From Ferdinandcohnia sp047238305 (lineage in GTDB: Bacteria; Bacillota; Bacilli; Bacillales; Bacillaceae_L), in assembly GCF_047238305.1 (NCBI RefSeq), contig NZ_JBDFMO010000001.1:806001-870000 (forward strand): 64,000 bases of DNA, in the 5' to 3' direction. A model generated the notes under the pieces. That model had not been told where the DNA came from and searched no databases. It was given only the letters and a program-made list of their open reading frames with translations. Positions 1 through 8,948 of the stretch are shown here, in pieces; positions within the stretch are counted from its first letter, which is position 1, and each line of letters opens with the position of its first letter. Made by a program: the position numbers and the translations under genes.

Positions 1-784
1 CTAAGGATTCTTCCAAGAAAGCACCTGTCATTGGTAAACCATGTCCCGTGATGGCAACACTCGGTTTAAGCGCCGCCAAGGTTTCAACGGACCTTTTTGC
101 AGCTTGCCAATCTGTTGTTAAGTACCTTGGTGGACCACTAATTTCCTGATTTTGCGTAATCACCTTGTACAAAAACTCCTGTTTCACAGTCACAAATGCA
201 TCTCCAACAATAAGGGCACGATCTTTTTCACGGAAAAAGGATACATGCCCAGGTGCATGTCCCGGTGTATGGATCCAACGGAAATCGGACAAATGTGGTA
301 CTGTTCCATCTGCAGGTAATTTTTCCACATGATCCCCTAGCTGTATGGGCTCATTCGGAAACATCGGCGACATCTTTGCAACCATTCCACCTTCTACCGT
401 CGGGTCTGGTTCAGGATAGCTTTGTTGCCCTGTTAAGAATGGCATTTCAAGTTCATGCGCGTAAACAGGTACATCCCAGTGTTCAACTAATTCAACGATT
501 GCCCCCACGTGATCGAAATGGCCATGTGTTAACAGAATCGCCTTCGGACGACTATCCGTACCAAATCGTTCCTCACATACTGCAATTATTTCATCTGCAG
601 AACCTGGCATGCCCGCGTCAACAATTACAAAATCCGATGTTCCCGACTCGCCGACCAGCGAAAAATTCACAATTTGGATGGTATGACAATAAAGATCTGG
701 CAGTACCTGCAGCCCCATTCCACTAGCAATAGAAGTTGCAGGAATATATTTGTAGTCACTTCCATATTGCATGTCCTTCTCCAT
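1..784 (-). CDS. MBL-fold metallo-hydrolase (partial, 3' end outside window)
   Basis: Probable zinc hydrolase of the metallo-beta-lactamase superfamily (glyoxalase II-like branch); substrate unknown. The frame stays open for 261 codons to the window edge, so the C-terminus is missing. The metal motif THGHFDH gives His87, His89, Asp91 and His92; a further zinc-ligand segment HTPGHAPGH and the bridging aspartate in LIVGDAF follow in the expected order. The ATG at 784 is preceded by GGAGG; a second ATG four codons in is less well placed. No signal peptide, so cytosolic. It is not in an obvious operon with the next minus-strand gene. The family call is firm, the substrate is not. Confidence 0.88.
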   Translation of the reverse strand, partial: MEKDMQYGSDYKYIPATSIASGMGLQVLPDLYCHTIQIVNFSLVGESGTSDFVIVDAGMPGSADEIIAVCEERFGTDSRPKAILLTHGHFDHVGAIVELVEHWDVPVYAHELEMPFLTGQQSYPEPDPTVEGGMVAKMSPMFPNEPIQLGDHVEKLPADGTVPHLSDFRWIHTPGHAPGHVSFFREKDRALIVGDAFVTVKQEFLYKVITQNQEISGPPRYLTTDWQAAKRSVETLAALKPSVAITGHGLPMTGAFLEESL

Positions 785-861
785 TAAAATCCTCCTTACA
801 GATCTACATATTGATAGTGTTTCACGGAAGTAGTAATTTATTTATGGAGAAGACACACACC

Positions 862-1149
862 CTAGTCACCTAAGTTTGACAACCACTGCTTTAGTTTATT
901 TTTTGGATAATAAACATTCCCGTTTAATACGATATGGGGAATCTCTGGGTGCTCCTTTATTAATGCCTTAGCATCCTCTTTGGAAACCCCAATATGATAA
1001 TGGATATCCTTTTCCTTTATTAACTCATATAAATCCTCTTCATCAAGTTTATCCATAACACCCTTAGCTTCAGGATTTTTAAAATTTTTCAAGCCGTCTC
1101 CTATGAAATAACCGGCAGCGGCAATTCCAATCCCGATAAATAAATCCAT
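862..1149 (-). CDS. Small membrane-anchored protein with excisionase-like winged helix
   Basis: A 95-residue protein. Residues 1-19 form a short hydrophobic, glycine- and alanine-rich helix likely to sit in the membrane. The C-terminal half (IGVSKEDAKALI, then PHIVLNGNVYYPKNKLKQWL) has the pattern of an excisionase/MerR-type winged-helix DNA-binding fold. I place the start at the internal ATG at 1149, since a GGGTGG site lies just upstream; a longer reading to 1218 has no convincing site. Function unknown. The winged-helix reading is an inference from the residue pattern, not a strong match to a named family. Confidence 0.6.
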   Translation of the reverse strand: MDLFIGIGIAAAGYFIGDGLKNFKNPEAKGVMDKLDEEDLYELIKEKDIHYHIGVSKEDAKALIKEHPEIPHIVLNGNVYYPKNKLKQWLSNLGD

Positions 1150-1221
1150 TTTTCCACCCACTTCATTATAATAAACCTCTATATTATGTATTACGTTGAT
1201 TCTTTTAAAAAGTTTCACATA

Positions 1222-1252
1222 AACGAAAAGGAACCAGCGCGCACCGGTTCCC
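1222..1252 (-). terminator. Intrinsic terminator after the 1253-1753 membrane protein gene
   Basis: GGAACC and GGTTCC arms (1230-1235 and 1246-1251) enclose a GC-rich loop, followed on the minus strand by TTTTCGTTT. It sits immediately past the stop codon of the upstream minus-strand gene. Confidence 0.75.
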
Positions 1253-1753
1253 TTAGTTATGTTTTTTTACACGTTTTGGATAATGAAAAATCATCCTTAG
1301 TATCGTGTAAAATAGCAAAATAAATACAATTGTATTGACAATCCAATGGGTGCCAATCAGAATGTTAGCTACCACAAATAGGATAATTGGCTTTGTTAAC
1401 ACAAACGCGCACATTTTCCATAGAAATTGAAATTTCAACTGGCGATGTGTAAGCTTGCTGATTCCTACTCCTAATCCTGCTAATACCGAAATCCCCGCGA
1501 TTCCTAAAAACAGCATTAAAAATGGATAAAATAAAAGGACCTGGATGATATATATATTTTGTGGAATGTCACTTTCCTTATAAGAGTCATCCAAAAGCAA
1601 ATTGATTTCAATTGGAAGTGCGATGATAAACAATAATAACAACAGGAAAAGAATCGTATGTCTCATTTCCAGCTTATTCAACCGCTTCATCGCTGCCTTA
1701 TTTGGCAATCGCAAACTATCCATAAATGTCGACATGAGTTTCACATAAAGCAC
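1253..1753 (-). CDS. Conserved integral membrane protein, DUF1189-like
   Basis: A 166-residue hydrophobic protein. After an N-terminal cytosolic stretch (MSTFMDSLRLPNKAAMKRL) there are four likely membrane helices, around residues 32-52, 72-96, 112-130 and 135-155, and a basic tail ending RVKKHN. The N-terminal layout resembles the DUF1189 membrane family of Bacillus, but it is shorter than usual members and the assignment is weak. The frame opens with a GTG at 1753; the ATG seven codons in (1735) is equally possible, as neither has a strong ribosome binding site. A terminator follows directly, so it is probably a single-gene unit. Confidence 0.55.
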   Translation of the reverse strand: MLYVKLMSTFMDSLRLPNKAAMKRLNKLEMRHTILFLLLLLFIIALPIEINLLLDDSYKESDIPQNIYIIQVLLFYPFLMLFLGIAGISVLAGLGVGISKLTHRQLKFQFLWKMCAFVLTKPIILFVVANILIGTHWIVNTIVFILLFYTILRMIFHYPKRVKKHN

Positions 1754-1819
1754 TCGTTTCGTTTAAAAATAATCGGACATAAAGATACCTTTCCGTAAGA
1801 AGAAAGGTATCCATTCATA

Positions 1820-2305
1820 TTACTTATAAAATTCGTCAGGAATATTCCCGAATTTACGGTTGTGATAAAGTAGTGGTGGCTTGCTATAGTTTTCAATCTC
1901 AACCACTTCACCAATTAGAATCGTATGGTCGCCCGCTTCAACCGTTTTGAACGTTTTACAGTGTAAAACTCCTGATGACCCTTTCAAGATTGGAAGATTG
2001 TTATTAGACATCTCCCATTCACAGTTCGCAAATCGATCTGTTCCCTTGCTTGCGAAAAGGGCGCAAATATCCCCTTGGTCACCTGCTAGTACATGTACTG
2101 CAAATTTATCTGTTTTTGTGAAAATATCATAAGTGGATACTCTTTTATCAATTGACCATAAAATCAATAATGGATCCAATGAAACAGAGGCAAATGAGTT
2201 TACCGTAAGCCCAAGTGGAACTCCATTTTCGTCAGTCGTTGTCACAACTGTTACACCCGTCGGATAATTTCCCATGACGTCTTTAAAAGTCTGTACTTTA
2301 TCCAA
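1820..2305 (-). CDS. Flavin reductase-like domain protein
   Basis: A 161-residue protein of the HpaC/flavin reductase-like family, which binds FMN or FAD and uses NAD(P)H to supply reduced flavin to a monooxygenase or acts as a stand-alone reductase. The family hallmark GNYPTGVTVVTT is at residues 12-23, followed by PLGLTVNSFASVSLDP (flavin phosphate-binding region) and the C-terminal LIGEVVEI...PLLYHNRKFG segment. Start is TTG at 2305 with AAGGTG upstream. No partner monooxygenase is adjacent, so the substrate is unknown. Confidence 0.88.
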   Translation of the reverse strand: MDKVQTFKDVMGNYPTGVTVVTTTDENGVPLGLTVNSFASVSLDPLLILWSIDKRVSTYDIFTKTDKFAVHVLAGDQGDICALFASKGTDRFANCEWEMSNNNLPILKGSSGVLHCKTFKTVEAGDHTILIGEVVEIENYSKPPLLYHNRKFGNIPDEFYK

Positions 2306-2422
2306 AGCTCACACACCTTTCTACACGATGACATACTTATTTACTATCATTCTATATTTTCAACTTACAAAAATCGTTAATATTACTATATCATGATTAC
2401 TTTGACAATTCTAATCGTTTGC

Positions 2423-3274
2423 CTAACGGGCAGACGTATAAATATTCCCTTGGCGAATCCATTTCGTTGCGACCCATTTTTCTCCCTCAGATACAGGCAT
2501 ACTCGAATGCAACGACAGACGATCTACCTCACCTCTACTGTTTCCATACTGAAAATACACAGCAGAGCCTCTCTTCGGAACAATCGAAACGCCCGCTTTT
2601 GGAAAAACCGTTTCTCCTCCAGCAAGTACATCACTTAAATAAATAAGGAATGTACCCACCCGTTGACCTCCTTTTTCGGGGTCTACCTTACCCGGTGGAA
2701 AATAATCAAAATGACTTTTATATTCCTCACCGATGCCATAATTCAATACCTGGAGCCCTTCCCCATTTTCAACAGGGAACTCCGTTAATTCTGAGATTCT
2801 CGTTTCTATATCTTTAATAAATTCATTTTCTCGTAAATAAAAAGACATTCCTTTACTTGTTCGACCAGTTGCTGCTTTTTCTTCACCAGTCTTCGGGTCA
2901 ATAACAGTTGACGGCTTAAGGCGGCTTCTTGACAATTCTATCAACTGTTCACATTCCTCATCGCTTAAGAAATGATCTAAATGCAAAATAAATGGTTTCT
3001 CTACCTTTGATAAGACCTTTATTTCTCGGTCTTTTGTGCGTAAAATACTCCCCTTCTTGGCGATTTCGGGCTGTTCATATTCGTATGGAGCTTGTACACC
3101 TGGTGTGTCAATCGGTTTATTTCCGACAATTCGAAACAGAGTTGTATAAGAGAGTTTAGGGTCATAGCCTTTCCGAATCATTGCATCTACAATTGCTTCA
3201 GGATTCACGCCACTGTTTAGAGTTTTAATAATCCAATCCATAAGTGCACCTGGAATTTGCTTTACTTTCTCCAT
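2423..3274 (-). CDS. 2OG-Fe(II) oxygenase, prolyl 4-hydroxylase-like
   Basis: A 283-residue soluble dioxygenase of the prolyl-4-hydroxylase family, using 2-oxoglutarate, O2 and Fe(II). The iron-binding triad is visible as His188-x-Asp190 (SHFDYF) and His256 (SLHSSMP), with Lys266 placed to bind the 2-oxoglutarate carboxylate. The first 60 residues form a separate N-terminal region before the catalytic core. Bacillus anthracis has a similar enzyme that acts on collagen-like peptides. No collagen-like gene lies nearby, so the target is open. Start ATG is preceded by GGGGAGG. Confidence 0.88.
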   Translation of the reverse strand: MEKVKQIPGALMDWIIKTLNSGVNPEAIVDAMIRKGYDPKLSYTTLFRIVGNKPIDTPGVQAPYEYEQPEIAKKGSILRTKDREIKVLSKVEKPFILHLDHFLSDEECEQLIELSRSRLKPSTVIDPKTGEEKAATGRTSKGMSFYLRENEFIKDIETRISELTEFPVENGEGLQVLNYGIGEEYKSHFDYFPPGKVDPEKGGQRVGTFLIYLSDVLAGGETVFPKAGVSIVPKRGSAVYFQYGNSRGEVDRLSLHSSMPVSEGEKWVATKWIRQGNIYTSAR

Positions 3275-3500
3275 TTCTTCCTCCCCTTTTGGAACGAGGG
3301 ACCTGCCCTATGTTCCGAGCCCGTGTTTTATATAAAGTAATCCCTTACATTCCATTTTAATATATTCAAGTAAAATTGTGGTAGTAATTACTTTTTCCAA
3401 TGATTGAACATTTTGGATTGCCACGTTTTCGACAAAAAATAAAAGTAACCACAGGTGTAGTTACTAAATAGTTTAGGTGTTCTTTATGTATGTGGGTTAG

Positions 3501-3737
3501 TTAGATTTCAAAAAACTTTCTTGCGAGGTCAGCAAATCCAAGTTCATCATCCGGTACTTCGTCCTCATGATAAATAGCATCCACTGGGCAAACCGAAACA
3601 CAAGCCCCACAGTCAATGCAAATGTCGGGATTGATATAATACTGATCATCCCCAGGCTCTATACATTCGACAGGACACACCTCGACACACTCTGCTGCTT
3701 TCTCCGCCCCACATGGAGACGTAATTACATATGCCAC
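3501..3737 (-). CDS. fdxA: 7Fe/8Fe-type ferredoxin
   Basis: A 78-residue bacterial ferredoxin carrying two iron-sulfur clusters. Cysteines at 9, 17, 21, 25, 40, 43, 46 and 50 fit the Bacillus 7Fe pattern: Cys9, Cys17 and Cys50 for the 3Fe-4S cluster, and Cys21, Cys40, Cys43 and Cys46 for the 4Fe-4S cluster, with an acidic C-terminal tail. It acts as a soluble low-potential electron carrier; the partner is unknown. Start GTG at 3737 follows a GGGGGG site. It stands alone between unrelated genes. Confidence 0.88.
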   Translation of the reverse strand: MAYVITSPCGAEKAAECVEVCPVECIEPGDDQYYINPDICIDCGACVSVCPVDAIYHEDEVPDDELGFADLARKFFEI

Positions 3738-3952
3738 CCAATCCCCCCTAGTTGAAAGCTTTCTAGTAGACTAGAAGTCTTCTGTATTCACTACACCCTA
3801 TGTTGCTTAGGCGGGATGTATTCCGGATATTGGGATTTAGTTTGAGGATAATGGAGATTGGATGTGAGGCTTCGACTTTAATCCTAACCAAATCCCTCCA
3901 CTAAAAAAGGGCAAGACCATTATGATCCCACCCCATCATTACCTTAAAAACC

Positions 3953-4720
3953 TTATTCACTCTTTTGTCCCGTATACACATGAATGGCGTCTCTTAGGAA
4001 TGTTGCCGTTCCTGGCTGTTCTTTATCGTAATATGCCGTGAATCTCTCGTCATCCACATACATTTGCGCTAACCCCGCATGCGCTTCTTCACTATAACTT
4101 GGCCAGTAAAACATGAGCCATTGCTTATGCATTTCTGCGGCTTTCTGGGCAAGTTCTCCAGCTGGGTCGCCCGTCTTCATCGCTTCCCTTAATGTCTTCA
4201 TTAATTCCTCTGAAAGTTGGGTCGCCTTATCATGATCGGCTTTGGACATGTTCATAAACTTCTCATTTGATTGTTTAACCGTTTCTTCGCCATATTTTTC
4301 TCGGATTTCTTTTCCGTATTGTTTCTCATTCTCTTCAACGGCTTTCTTTTTAAAACCTTCAAATTTTTCTTGATCGGACATCGTTATTCTCCCTTCTTTT
4401 TGCGCAATGGTTTTCTCGACATTGGCAATTAATTGATCAATTTGTTTTCGTTTATCAAGGAGCTGCTCTCGATGTTCTTCTAGTGCTTTGGATTCATCGA
4501 AAGCAGGGTTTGTCATGATTTGCTTAATATCAGTTAGATTGACTCCGAGCTCACGGTAAAAAAGAATTTGCTGCAGACGATTGACTTCATCTGGCCCATA
4601 GATTCGATATCCTGATGAATTGATTCTTGCCGGCTTAAGAATCTCAATTTCATCATAATATCGAAGTGTCCTTGTGCTTACTCCCGCTAGTTTCGCTAAC
4701 TTTTGAACCGTGTATTCCAT
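3953..4720 (-). CDS. MerR-family regulator with TipAS ligand-binding domain
   Basis: A 255-residue transcription activator. Residues 1-70 are a MerR winged helix (YTVQKLAKLAGVSTRTLRYY), residues 75-115 a dimerising coiled coil, and residues 135-250 a TipAS-type antibiotic-recognition domain (WPSYSEEAHAGLAQMYVDDERF). Bacillus Mta has the same architecture and switches on multidrug exporters. It lies directly upstream of the RND exporter on the same strand, but a hairpin and the exporter's own regulated promoter separate them, so a regulatory link is only a possibility. ATG with GGGGGTGAT upstream. Confidence 0.88.
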   Translation of the reverse strand: MEYTVQKLAKLAGVSTRTLRYYDEIEILKPARINSSGYRIYGPDEVNRLQQILFYRELGVNLTDIKQIMTNPAFDESKALEEHREQLLDKRKQIDQLIANVEKTIAQKEGRITMSDQEKFEGFKKKAVEENEKQYGKEIREKYGEETVKQSNEKFMNMSKADHDKATQLSEELMKTLREAMKTGDPAGELAQKAAEMHKQWLMFYWPSYSEEAHAGLAQMYVDDERFTAYYDKEQPGTATFLRDAIHVYTGQKSE

Positions 4721-4788
4721 CTCATCACCCCCTGATATGTTTACTTTACACCTTTACGTTACGTTAAGGTCAACACTTCTTTTTATAA

Positions 4789-4830
4789 AAAAATAAAAAA
4801 ACCCTACAAGATAGATATAACCTTGTAGGG
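4789..4830 (-). terminator. Terminator of the RND exporter gene
   Basis: CCCTACAAG (4802-4810) pairs with CTTGTAGGG (4822-4830); read on the minus strand the stem is followed by a long T-rich run. It lies just beyond the exporter stop codon. Confidence 0.85.
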
Positions 4831-4839
4831 CGTAAACAA

Positions 4840-7800
4840 TTAGTTTTCTTGAATGTTTTTGCGGTCTTTCTTAAACATCTTGGATAAAATTTCATAGACA
4901 ATTGGAACGACTAGTAGTGTTAATAAAGTTGAACTTGCTAGACCACCGATAACGGTAATTCCAAGCCCTTTCGAGATTAAGCCACCGCCGCCTTCGCCAA
5001 ATAATAACGGAATTAACGCACCGATTGTCGCAATTGCTGTCATTAGAATAGGACGTAAACGAGTTGAGCCAGCTTCAAGAACTGCTTCACGCATCGTCAT
5101 ACCATCACGTTCCATATGGATAATACGGTCGACTAGAACGATTGCGTTCGTTACGACGATACCTATCAACATTAAGAGACCCATCATGACCGAAACGGAA
5201 ATGGTTTCACCTGCAATCAATAATCCAACAAACGAACCAATAATCGCAAATGGAAGGGAGAACAGAATCGCAAATGGGGCAACTCCCTCACCAAATGTCA
5301 CAACAAGAATAAAGTACACAATCGCAATCGCTGCAAGCATTGCAAGACCTAGCTGAGTAAATGTTTCAACCATGTCCGCTTGTACACCCGCAACTCCAAG
5401 TGTTACACCTTTAGGAAGGTCAAGTTCATCAATTTCTTTTCCAACCTTCGATGTTGCCTTTGAAATGTCGTCGCCGATAATGTTTCCTGAAACAGAAGCA
5501 TAGTACTCGCCTTTACTCCGTGAAAGTGTATTTAAGGTTGTTCCTTCCTTAACCTCTACCAACTCAGAAAGCGGTAATGCAGTGCCTGTTGCCGTTGGAA
5601 CTTGTGTTGCAAGAAGGTCATCAATTGATTTAGGTGCAGCGACTTTTTCCTGCTGAACAACAACCTCTATCGTATTTCCATCTTTTTCAACAGTTGTTAG
5701 TACCTCTTGTGAACGATCTGGATTTAACATCATGATAATCTGACCTGTTGTTAGGCCATATTGTAATAAATTATCTTGCTCAACATGGAACGTGTACTCT
5801 ACGTACGCATCCTCCGCACTTGAAGAAACATCCTCCAAGCCGTCTGCTTCCTTCATGACACCTTCAACCATATCAACTGCATCATAAAGTTTATTTAAAT
5901 CTTCACTATATAATGTATAGCTAACTTCATTTGAATTCATGGACATGGAAGAGAAGTTTTGGCTCTTCCACTCACCGGATTGGCCAATATTGAACACATA
6001 CTCTTCAATTTCTTCACGGACTTCAGGGAAGTTCTTCATTTCCGGGTCAAAGATGAGGTACATAAGTGCACCATCACCGCCGCCTCCCATCATCGCAGCC
6101 GTCGGATCTCCACTTTCCGTTACAGAAACTTGAAGAATATCAATATCTTCGCGTTTTAATAACTCATCTTCAACGGCCGCCACATTTTCAAGCGTTTCAT
6201 CCTTTAACTCACCAGTTCCTGGTGTGTAGGTTAAATACATAACCTTTTCTTCTTCACTACCCATAAAACTAAAACCGATTAAAGGTGTTAATGCTAAACT
6301 TCCGAATAATAGTAAGATCGAAATCACAGACACAATAATTTTATGGTTCAGTGACCAATTTAAAATGCCTTTGTACCCGTTCGCAAGCTTACCTGCTTCC
6401 TTATGTTTCGCTTCTGTTTTTTCCATATAAAGCTGCTTTTTAAACAAGGTATGTGATAAAGCAGGAACAATGGTGATGGCCACTAGTAAGGAAGCACCTA
6501 AAGCAAAGGTCATTGTTAATGCGAATGGCATGAACAATTCTCCAACCATTCCACCTACAAACACTAGTGGTGCAAATACAGCAACCGTAACTAATGTTGA
6601 GGAAAGGATTGGTTTGAACATTTCAATTGTTGCTTCGCGAATTAATGCGCGTCCATTTAATTTCTCTTCTTTTAAATGGAGTCGTCGATAAATGTTTTCA
6701 ACAACTACAATGGAGTCATCAATTACCCGTCCGATCGCAACGGTAACCGCTCCTAACGTCATTAAGTTTAATGTAATATCCATCCATTTTAACAGCAATA
6801 ATGCCATAAAAATGGAGACTGGGATCGATACAATCGAAATAATCGTTGATCTAAAATTACGTAAGAAAAGTAAAATGATTAATACCGCAATCAAGCCACC
6901 AAAGAGTGCCTTTTCGACCATCGTTGAAACAGATTGTTCAATTGGCTCACCTTGGTCGAGTGATACATCTATAGTAAGACCTTCAATTCTTTCCTGCTCA
7001 TCTTTAATTAGGTCTTTGACTTCATTTACAACATCCACTGTGTTTGCTTGTTGCTCTTTGACAATTTGGATCGCAATCGCGTCTTTTCCATTCGTACGAG
7101 AAACAGATTGAACGCGACCAACCTCTTCGATTGTTGCGATATCACCAAGCTTCACAAATGGTACAGGATTATCTTCAGACGGTGTAACAGGAATTACCAT
7201 TTCCTTTAATTCATCGGCTGTCATGAACTTTCCGTCAATCGCAACAGCTTGTTCACCTTCTTCAAACTCAAACAAACCTAATGATACAGCCATATCACTA
7301 GCTTGAATCATTTGCTTAGCTGTATCTTCTGTTAAGTCGAACTTAGCCATTTTCTCTTTATTATAGGTAAGTTGTACTTCCTCAATATGCTGACCTGTGA
7401 TTGTTGCGGAACCAACCCCATCAAGTTTTTCAATTTTCGGAAGCAAAACATCTTCTACTGTTGATGTTAATTCCACAATATCTTCAGTTGTACTACTTAC
7501 GCTAAGTGCCACGACTGGCATCATGTTCATGCTAATCGCTGTAATAACAGGCTCTTGTGCACTTTCAGGTAAACTTACTGCGTCTAACGCAGACTGCAAG
7601 GCACGTTTAGCCTCTTCCATATCCTCACCATAGTCATATTCAACTTGAATATTGGCCATGTTTGAATAGGAATTCGAATAGACAGATTTTACTCCATCTA
7701 GTCCTTCGACCGCTTTTTCAATCGGCATCGAAACATCTTCCATTACCTGTTCAGGAGTTGCTCCAGGATACACATCCATGACCATTAGGAACGGAATTGA

Positions 7801-7923
7801 TATATCTGGAATCGTTTCTGTCTTCATTTGTGTACCTGAGTAGATTCCAGATACCGTTATAATAATTGTTAATAACCATACCGCTAGTTTGTTTTTTAGT
7901 ACAAAATTGGCTATACCTCTCAC
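4840..7923 (-). CDS. RND-family efflux transporter, SwrC/AcrB-like
   Basis: A 1027-residue proton-driven exporter of the HAE-RND family, full length, with the internal duplication of the family: one helix, a large extracytoplasmic loop, then a helical bundle, twice. The membrane segment with GRVIDDSIVVVENIYRR carries the acidic pair used in proton relay. The second half has GIVVTNAIVLVDRI. SwrC of Bacillus subtilis has the same form and protects against surfactin and other amphiphiles. No membrane-fusion protein is present, as expected for a one-membrane cell. Start is GTG at 7923 after GGTAGGTG. Control is probably by the divergent TetR gene. Confidence 0.93.
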   Translation of the reverse strand: MRGIANFVLKNKLAVWLLTIIITVSGIYSGTQMKTETIPDISIPFLMVMDVYPGATPEQVMEDVSMPIEKAVEGLDGVKSVYSNSYSNMANIQVEYDYGEDMEEAKRALQSALDAVSLPESAQEPVITAISMNMMPVVALSVSSTTEDIVELTSTVEDVLLPKIEKLDGVGSATITGQHIEEVQLTYNKEKMAKFDLTEDTAKQMIQASDMAVSLGLFEFEEGEQAVAIDGKFMTADELKEMVIPVTPSEDNPVPFVKLGDIATIEEVGRVQSVSRTNGKDAIAIQIVKEQQANTVDVVNEVKDLIKDEQERIEGLTIDVSLDQGEPIEQSVSTMVEKALFGGLIAVLIILLFLRNFRSTIISIVSIPVSIFMALLLLKWMDITLNLMTLGAVTVAIGRVIDDSIVVVENIYRRLHLKEEKLNGRALIREATIEMFKPILSSTLVTVAVFAPLVFVGGMVGELFMPFALTMTFALGASLLVAITIVPALSHTLFKKQLYMEKTEAKHKEAGKLANGYKGILNWSLNHKIIVSVISILLLFGSLALTPLIGFSFMGSEEEKVMYLTYTPGTGELKDETLENVAAVEDELLKREDIDILQVSVTESGDPTAAMMGGGGDGALMYLIFDPEMKNFPEVREEIEEYVFNIGQSGEWKSQNFSSMSMNSNEVSYTLYSEDLNKLYDAVDMVEGVMKEADGLEDVSSSAEDAYVEYTFHVEQDNLLQYGLTTGQIIMMLNPDRSQEVLTTVEKDGNTIEVVVQQEKVAAPKSIDDLLATQVPTATGTALPLSELVEVKEGTTLNTLSRSKGEYYASVSGNIIGDDISKATSKVGKEIDELDLPKGVTLGVAGVQADMVETFTQLGLAMLAAIAIVYFILVVTFGEGVAPFAILFSLPFAIIGSFVGLLIAGETISVSVMMGLLMLIGIVVTNAIVLVDRIIHMERDGMTMREAVLEAGSTRLRPILMTAIATIGALIPLLFGEGGGGLISKGLGITVIGGLASSTLLTLLVVPIVYEILSKMFKKDRKNIQEN

Positions 7924-7941
7924 ACTTACACCTACCCTAGA

Positions 7942-7970
7942 TTGACTTGTTTAACCCATTTATTTATAAT
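7942..7970 (+). promoter_or_regulatory. Sigma-A promoter of the tetR gene
   Basis: TTGACT at 7942-7947 and TATAAT at 7965-7970 with exactly 17 bp between them. The palindrome at 7971-7988 begins directly after the -10 box, where a bound repressor would block the start site. Confidence 0.75.
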
Positions 7971-7994
7971 AATGACCATTCAGTCATTTGTCAA
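7966..7994 (-). promoter_or_regulatory. Sigma-A promoter of the RND exporter gene
   Basis: On the minus strand, TTGACA (7994-7989) and TATTAT (7971-7966) are separated by 17 bp. The spacer is filled by the palindrome 7971-7988. This promoter overlaps the tetR promoter on the other strand. Confidence 0.75.
7971..7988. promoter_or_regulatory. TetR-type operator palindrome
   Basis: Perfect inverted repeat AATGAC, 6-bp spacer, GTCATT, of the kind bound by TetR/AcrR repressors. It lies between the exporter -35 and -10 boxes and at the start region of tetR, so one bound dimer could silence both genes. Confidence 0.8.
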
Positions 7995-8021
7995 TGAAAT
8001 ACAGTGGGAGCGAAACAAATA

Positions 8022-8855
8022 ATGGTAAAAAAGCAACTAATCATGGAAAAAGCGCTAGAACTGTTCGCAAAGCAAGGTTTTGAAGCAACTTCCGTTCAAC
8101 AAATAACGGATCAATGCGGAATTTCAAAAGGTGCATTTTATCTTTCTTTTAAATCCAAGGATGAATTAATTATTGCCTTAATCGATCAATTTATGGAAGA
8201 AATTCTCGCTGACATTGACCATCTAGTCAGAAATAAAAAAAATGAAGAAAATCTTCTTTTTGATTTTTATTATGTGAGCTTTCAATCATTCGGACAGCAT
8301 ACGGACTTTGCCAATATCCTAATGAAGGAATACACGCAGTCTCTAAACGAACAGCTTATTCTAAAAATGCACAACTATGACAAGCTTATTAATTCCACGA
8401 TTCTTTTGATGATTGACCGCGTCTATGGCGAAAAAGTAGAGCATACGAAATATGATTTACTCTTTTGCATTAAAGGCTTTATGCGAATGTATTCTGAGCT
8501 TTTTTTGCATCAAGGTTTTCCACTAGATGTGGAAGCCCTTTGTAGGTCCCTTGTGGAAAAAACAGATCTCTTGGCAAAAGGAATGACCCTTCCGTTCTTA
8601 CAAAAAGAGCATATGGACTTGTCGACCTTTCAACTACAGGGGGATGTAACAAAGGAACAAATGGTTTCAATGGTAGACGAGAAGGTAAAAGAATTGGAGG
8701 GTTCCATTGAGAAGGAATCATTACTGCTTTTACAAGAACAGATTCAAAAACAAACGTTTAACCCTGCTATTATTAAAGGACTCCTGGAAAATATCCGTAA
8801 CCATCCACATTGCAAGTGGATCGCCTACTCATTAGATAGATATTTTAATCTTTAA
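8022..8855 (+). CDS. TetR-family transcriptional regulator
   Basis: A 277-residue repressor with an N-terminal TetR helix-turn-helix (ITDQCGISKGAFYLSFKSKDEL, residues about 25-46) and a long C-terminal ligand domain with a coiled-coil-like end. The ATG at 8022 has GGGAG 11 bp upstream and is preferred over the GTG at 8004, which overlaps that site. It is transcribed away from the RND exporter and shares its operator, so it most likely represses both itself and the exporter until a toxic amphiphile binds. Confidence 0.9.
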   Translation: MVKKQLIMEKALELFAKQGFEATSVQQITDQCGISKGAFYLSFKSKDELIIALIDQFMEEILADIDHLVRNKKNEENLLFDFYYVSFQSFGQHTDFANILMKEYTQSLNEQLILKMHNYDKLINSTILLMIDRVYGEKVEHTKYDLLFCIKGFMRMYSELFLHQGFPLDVEALCRSLVEKTDLLAKGMTLPFLQKEHMDLSTFQLQGDVTKEQMVSMVDEKVKELEGSIEKESLLLLQEQIQKQTFNPAIIKGLLENIRNHPHCKWIAYSLDRYFNL

Positions 8856-8856
8856 G

Positions 8857-8904
8857 GGACAGATCAAGATCCACGCTGGGACAACGGACCTGTCCCTTCG
8901 TCCC
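8857..8904. repeat. Short GGGACA/TGTCCC palindromic sequence
   Basis: Copies of GGGACA and its complement TGTCCC follow the tetR stop codon. A similar GGGACAG run occurs inside the coding sequence near 18665. They resemble the small dispersed palindromes seen in some Bacillaceae; significance unknown. Confidence 0.35.
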
Positions 8905-8947
8905 AAAAAAAGCACGGCAGACCTCTTACAGTTCTGCCGTGTTTTTT
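8905..8947. terminator. Bidirectional terminator between tetR and proA
   Basis: CACGGCAG (8913-8920) pairs with CTGCCGTG (8934-8941). A run of T follows on the plus strand and a run of A precedes, so it can end both the tetR and the proA transcripts. Confidence 0.88.
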
Positions 8948-8948
8948 G

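Noticed and set aside
253..726. Plus-strand frame opposite the MBL hydrolase
   Set aside because: It is a shadow of the minus-strand gene, which has a full metal-binding motif and a good start.
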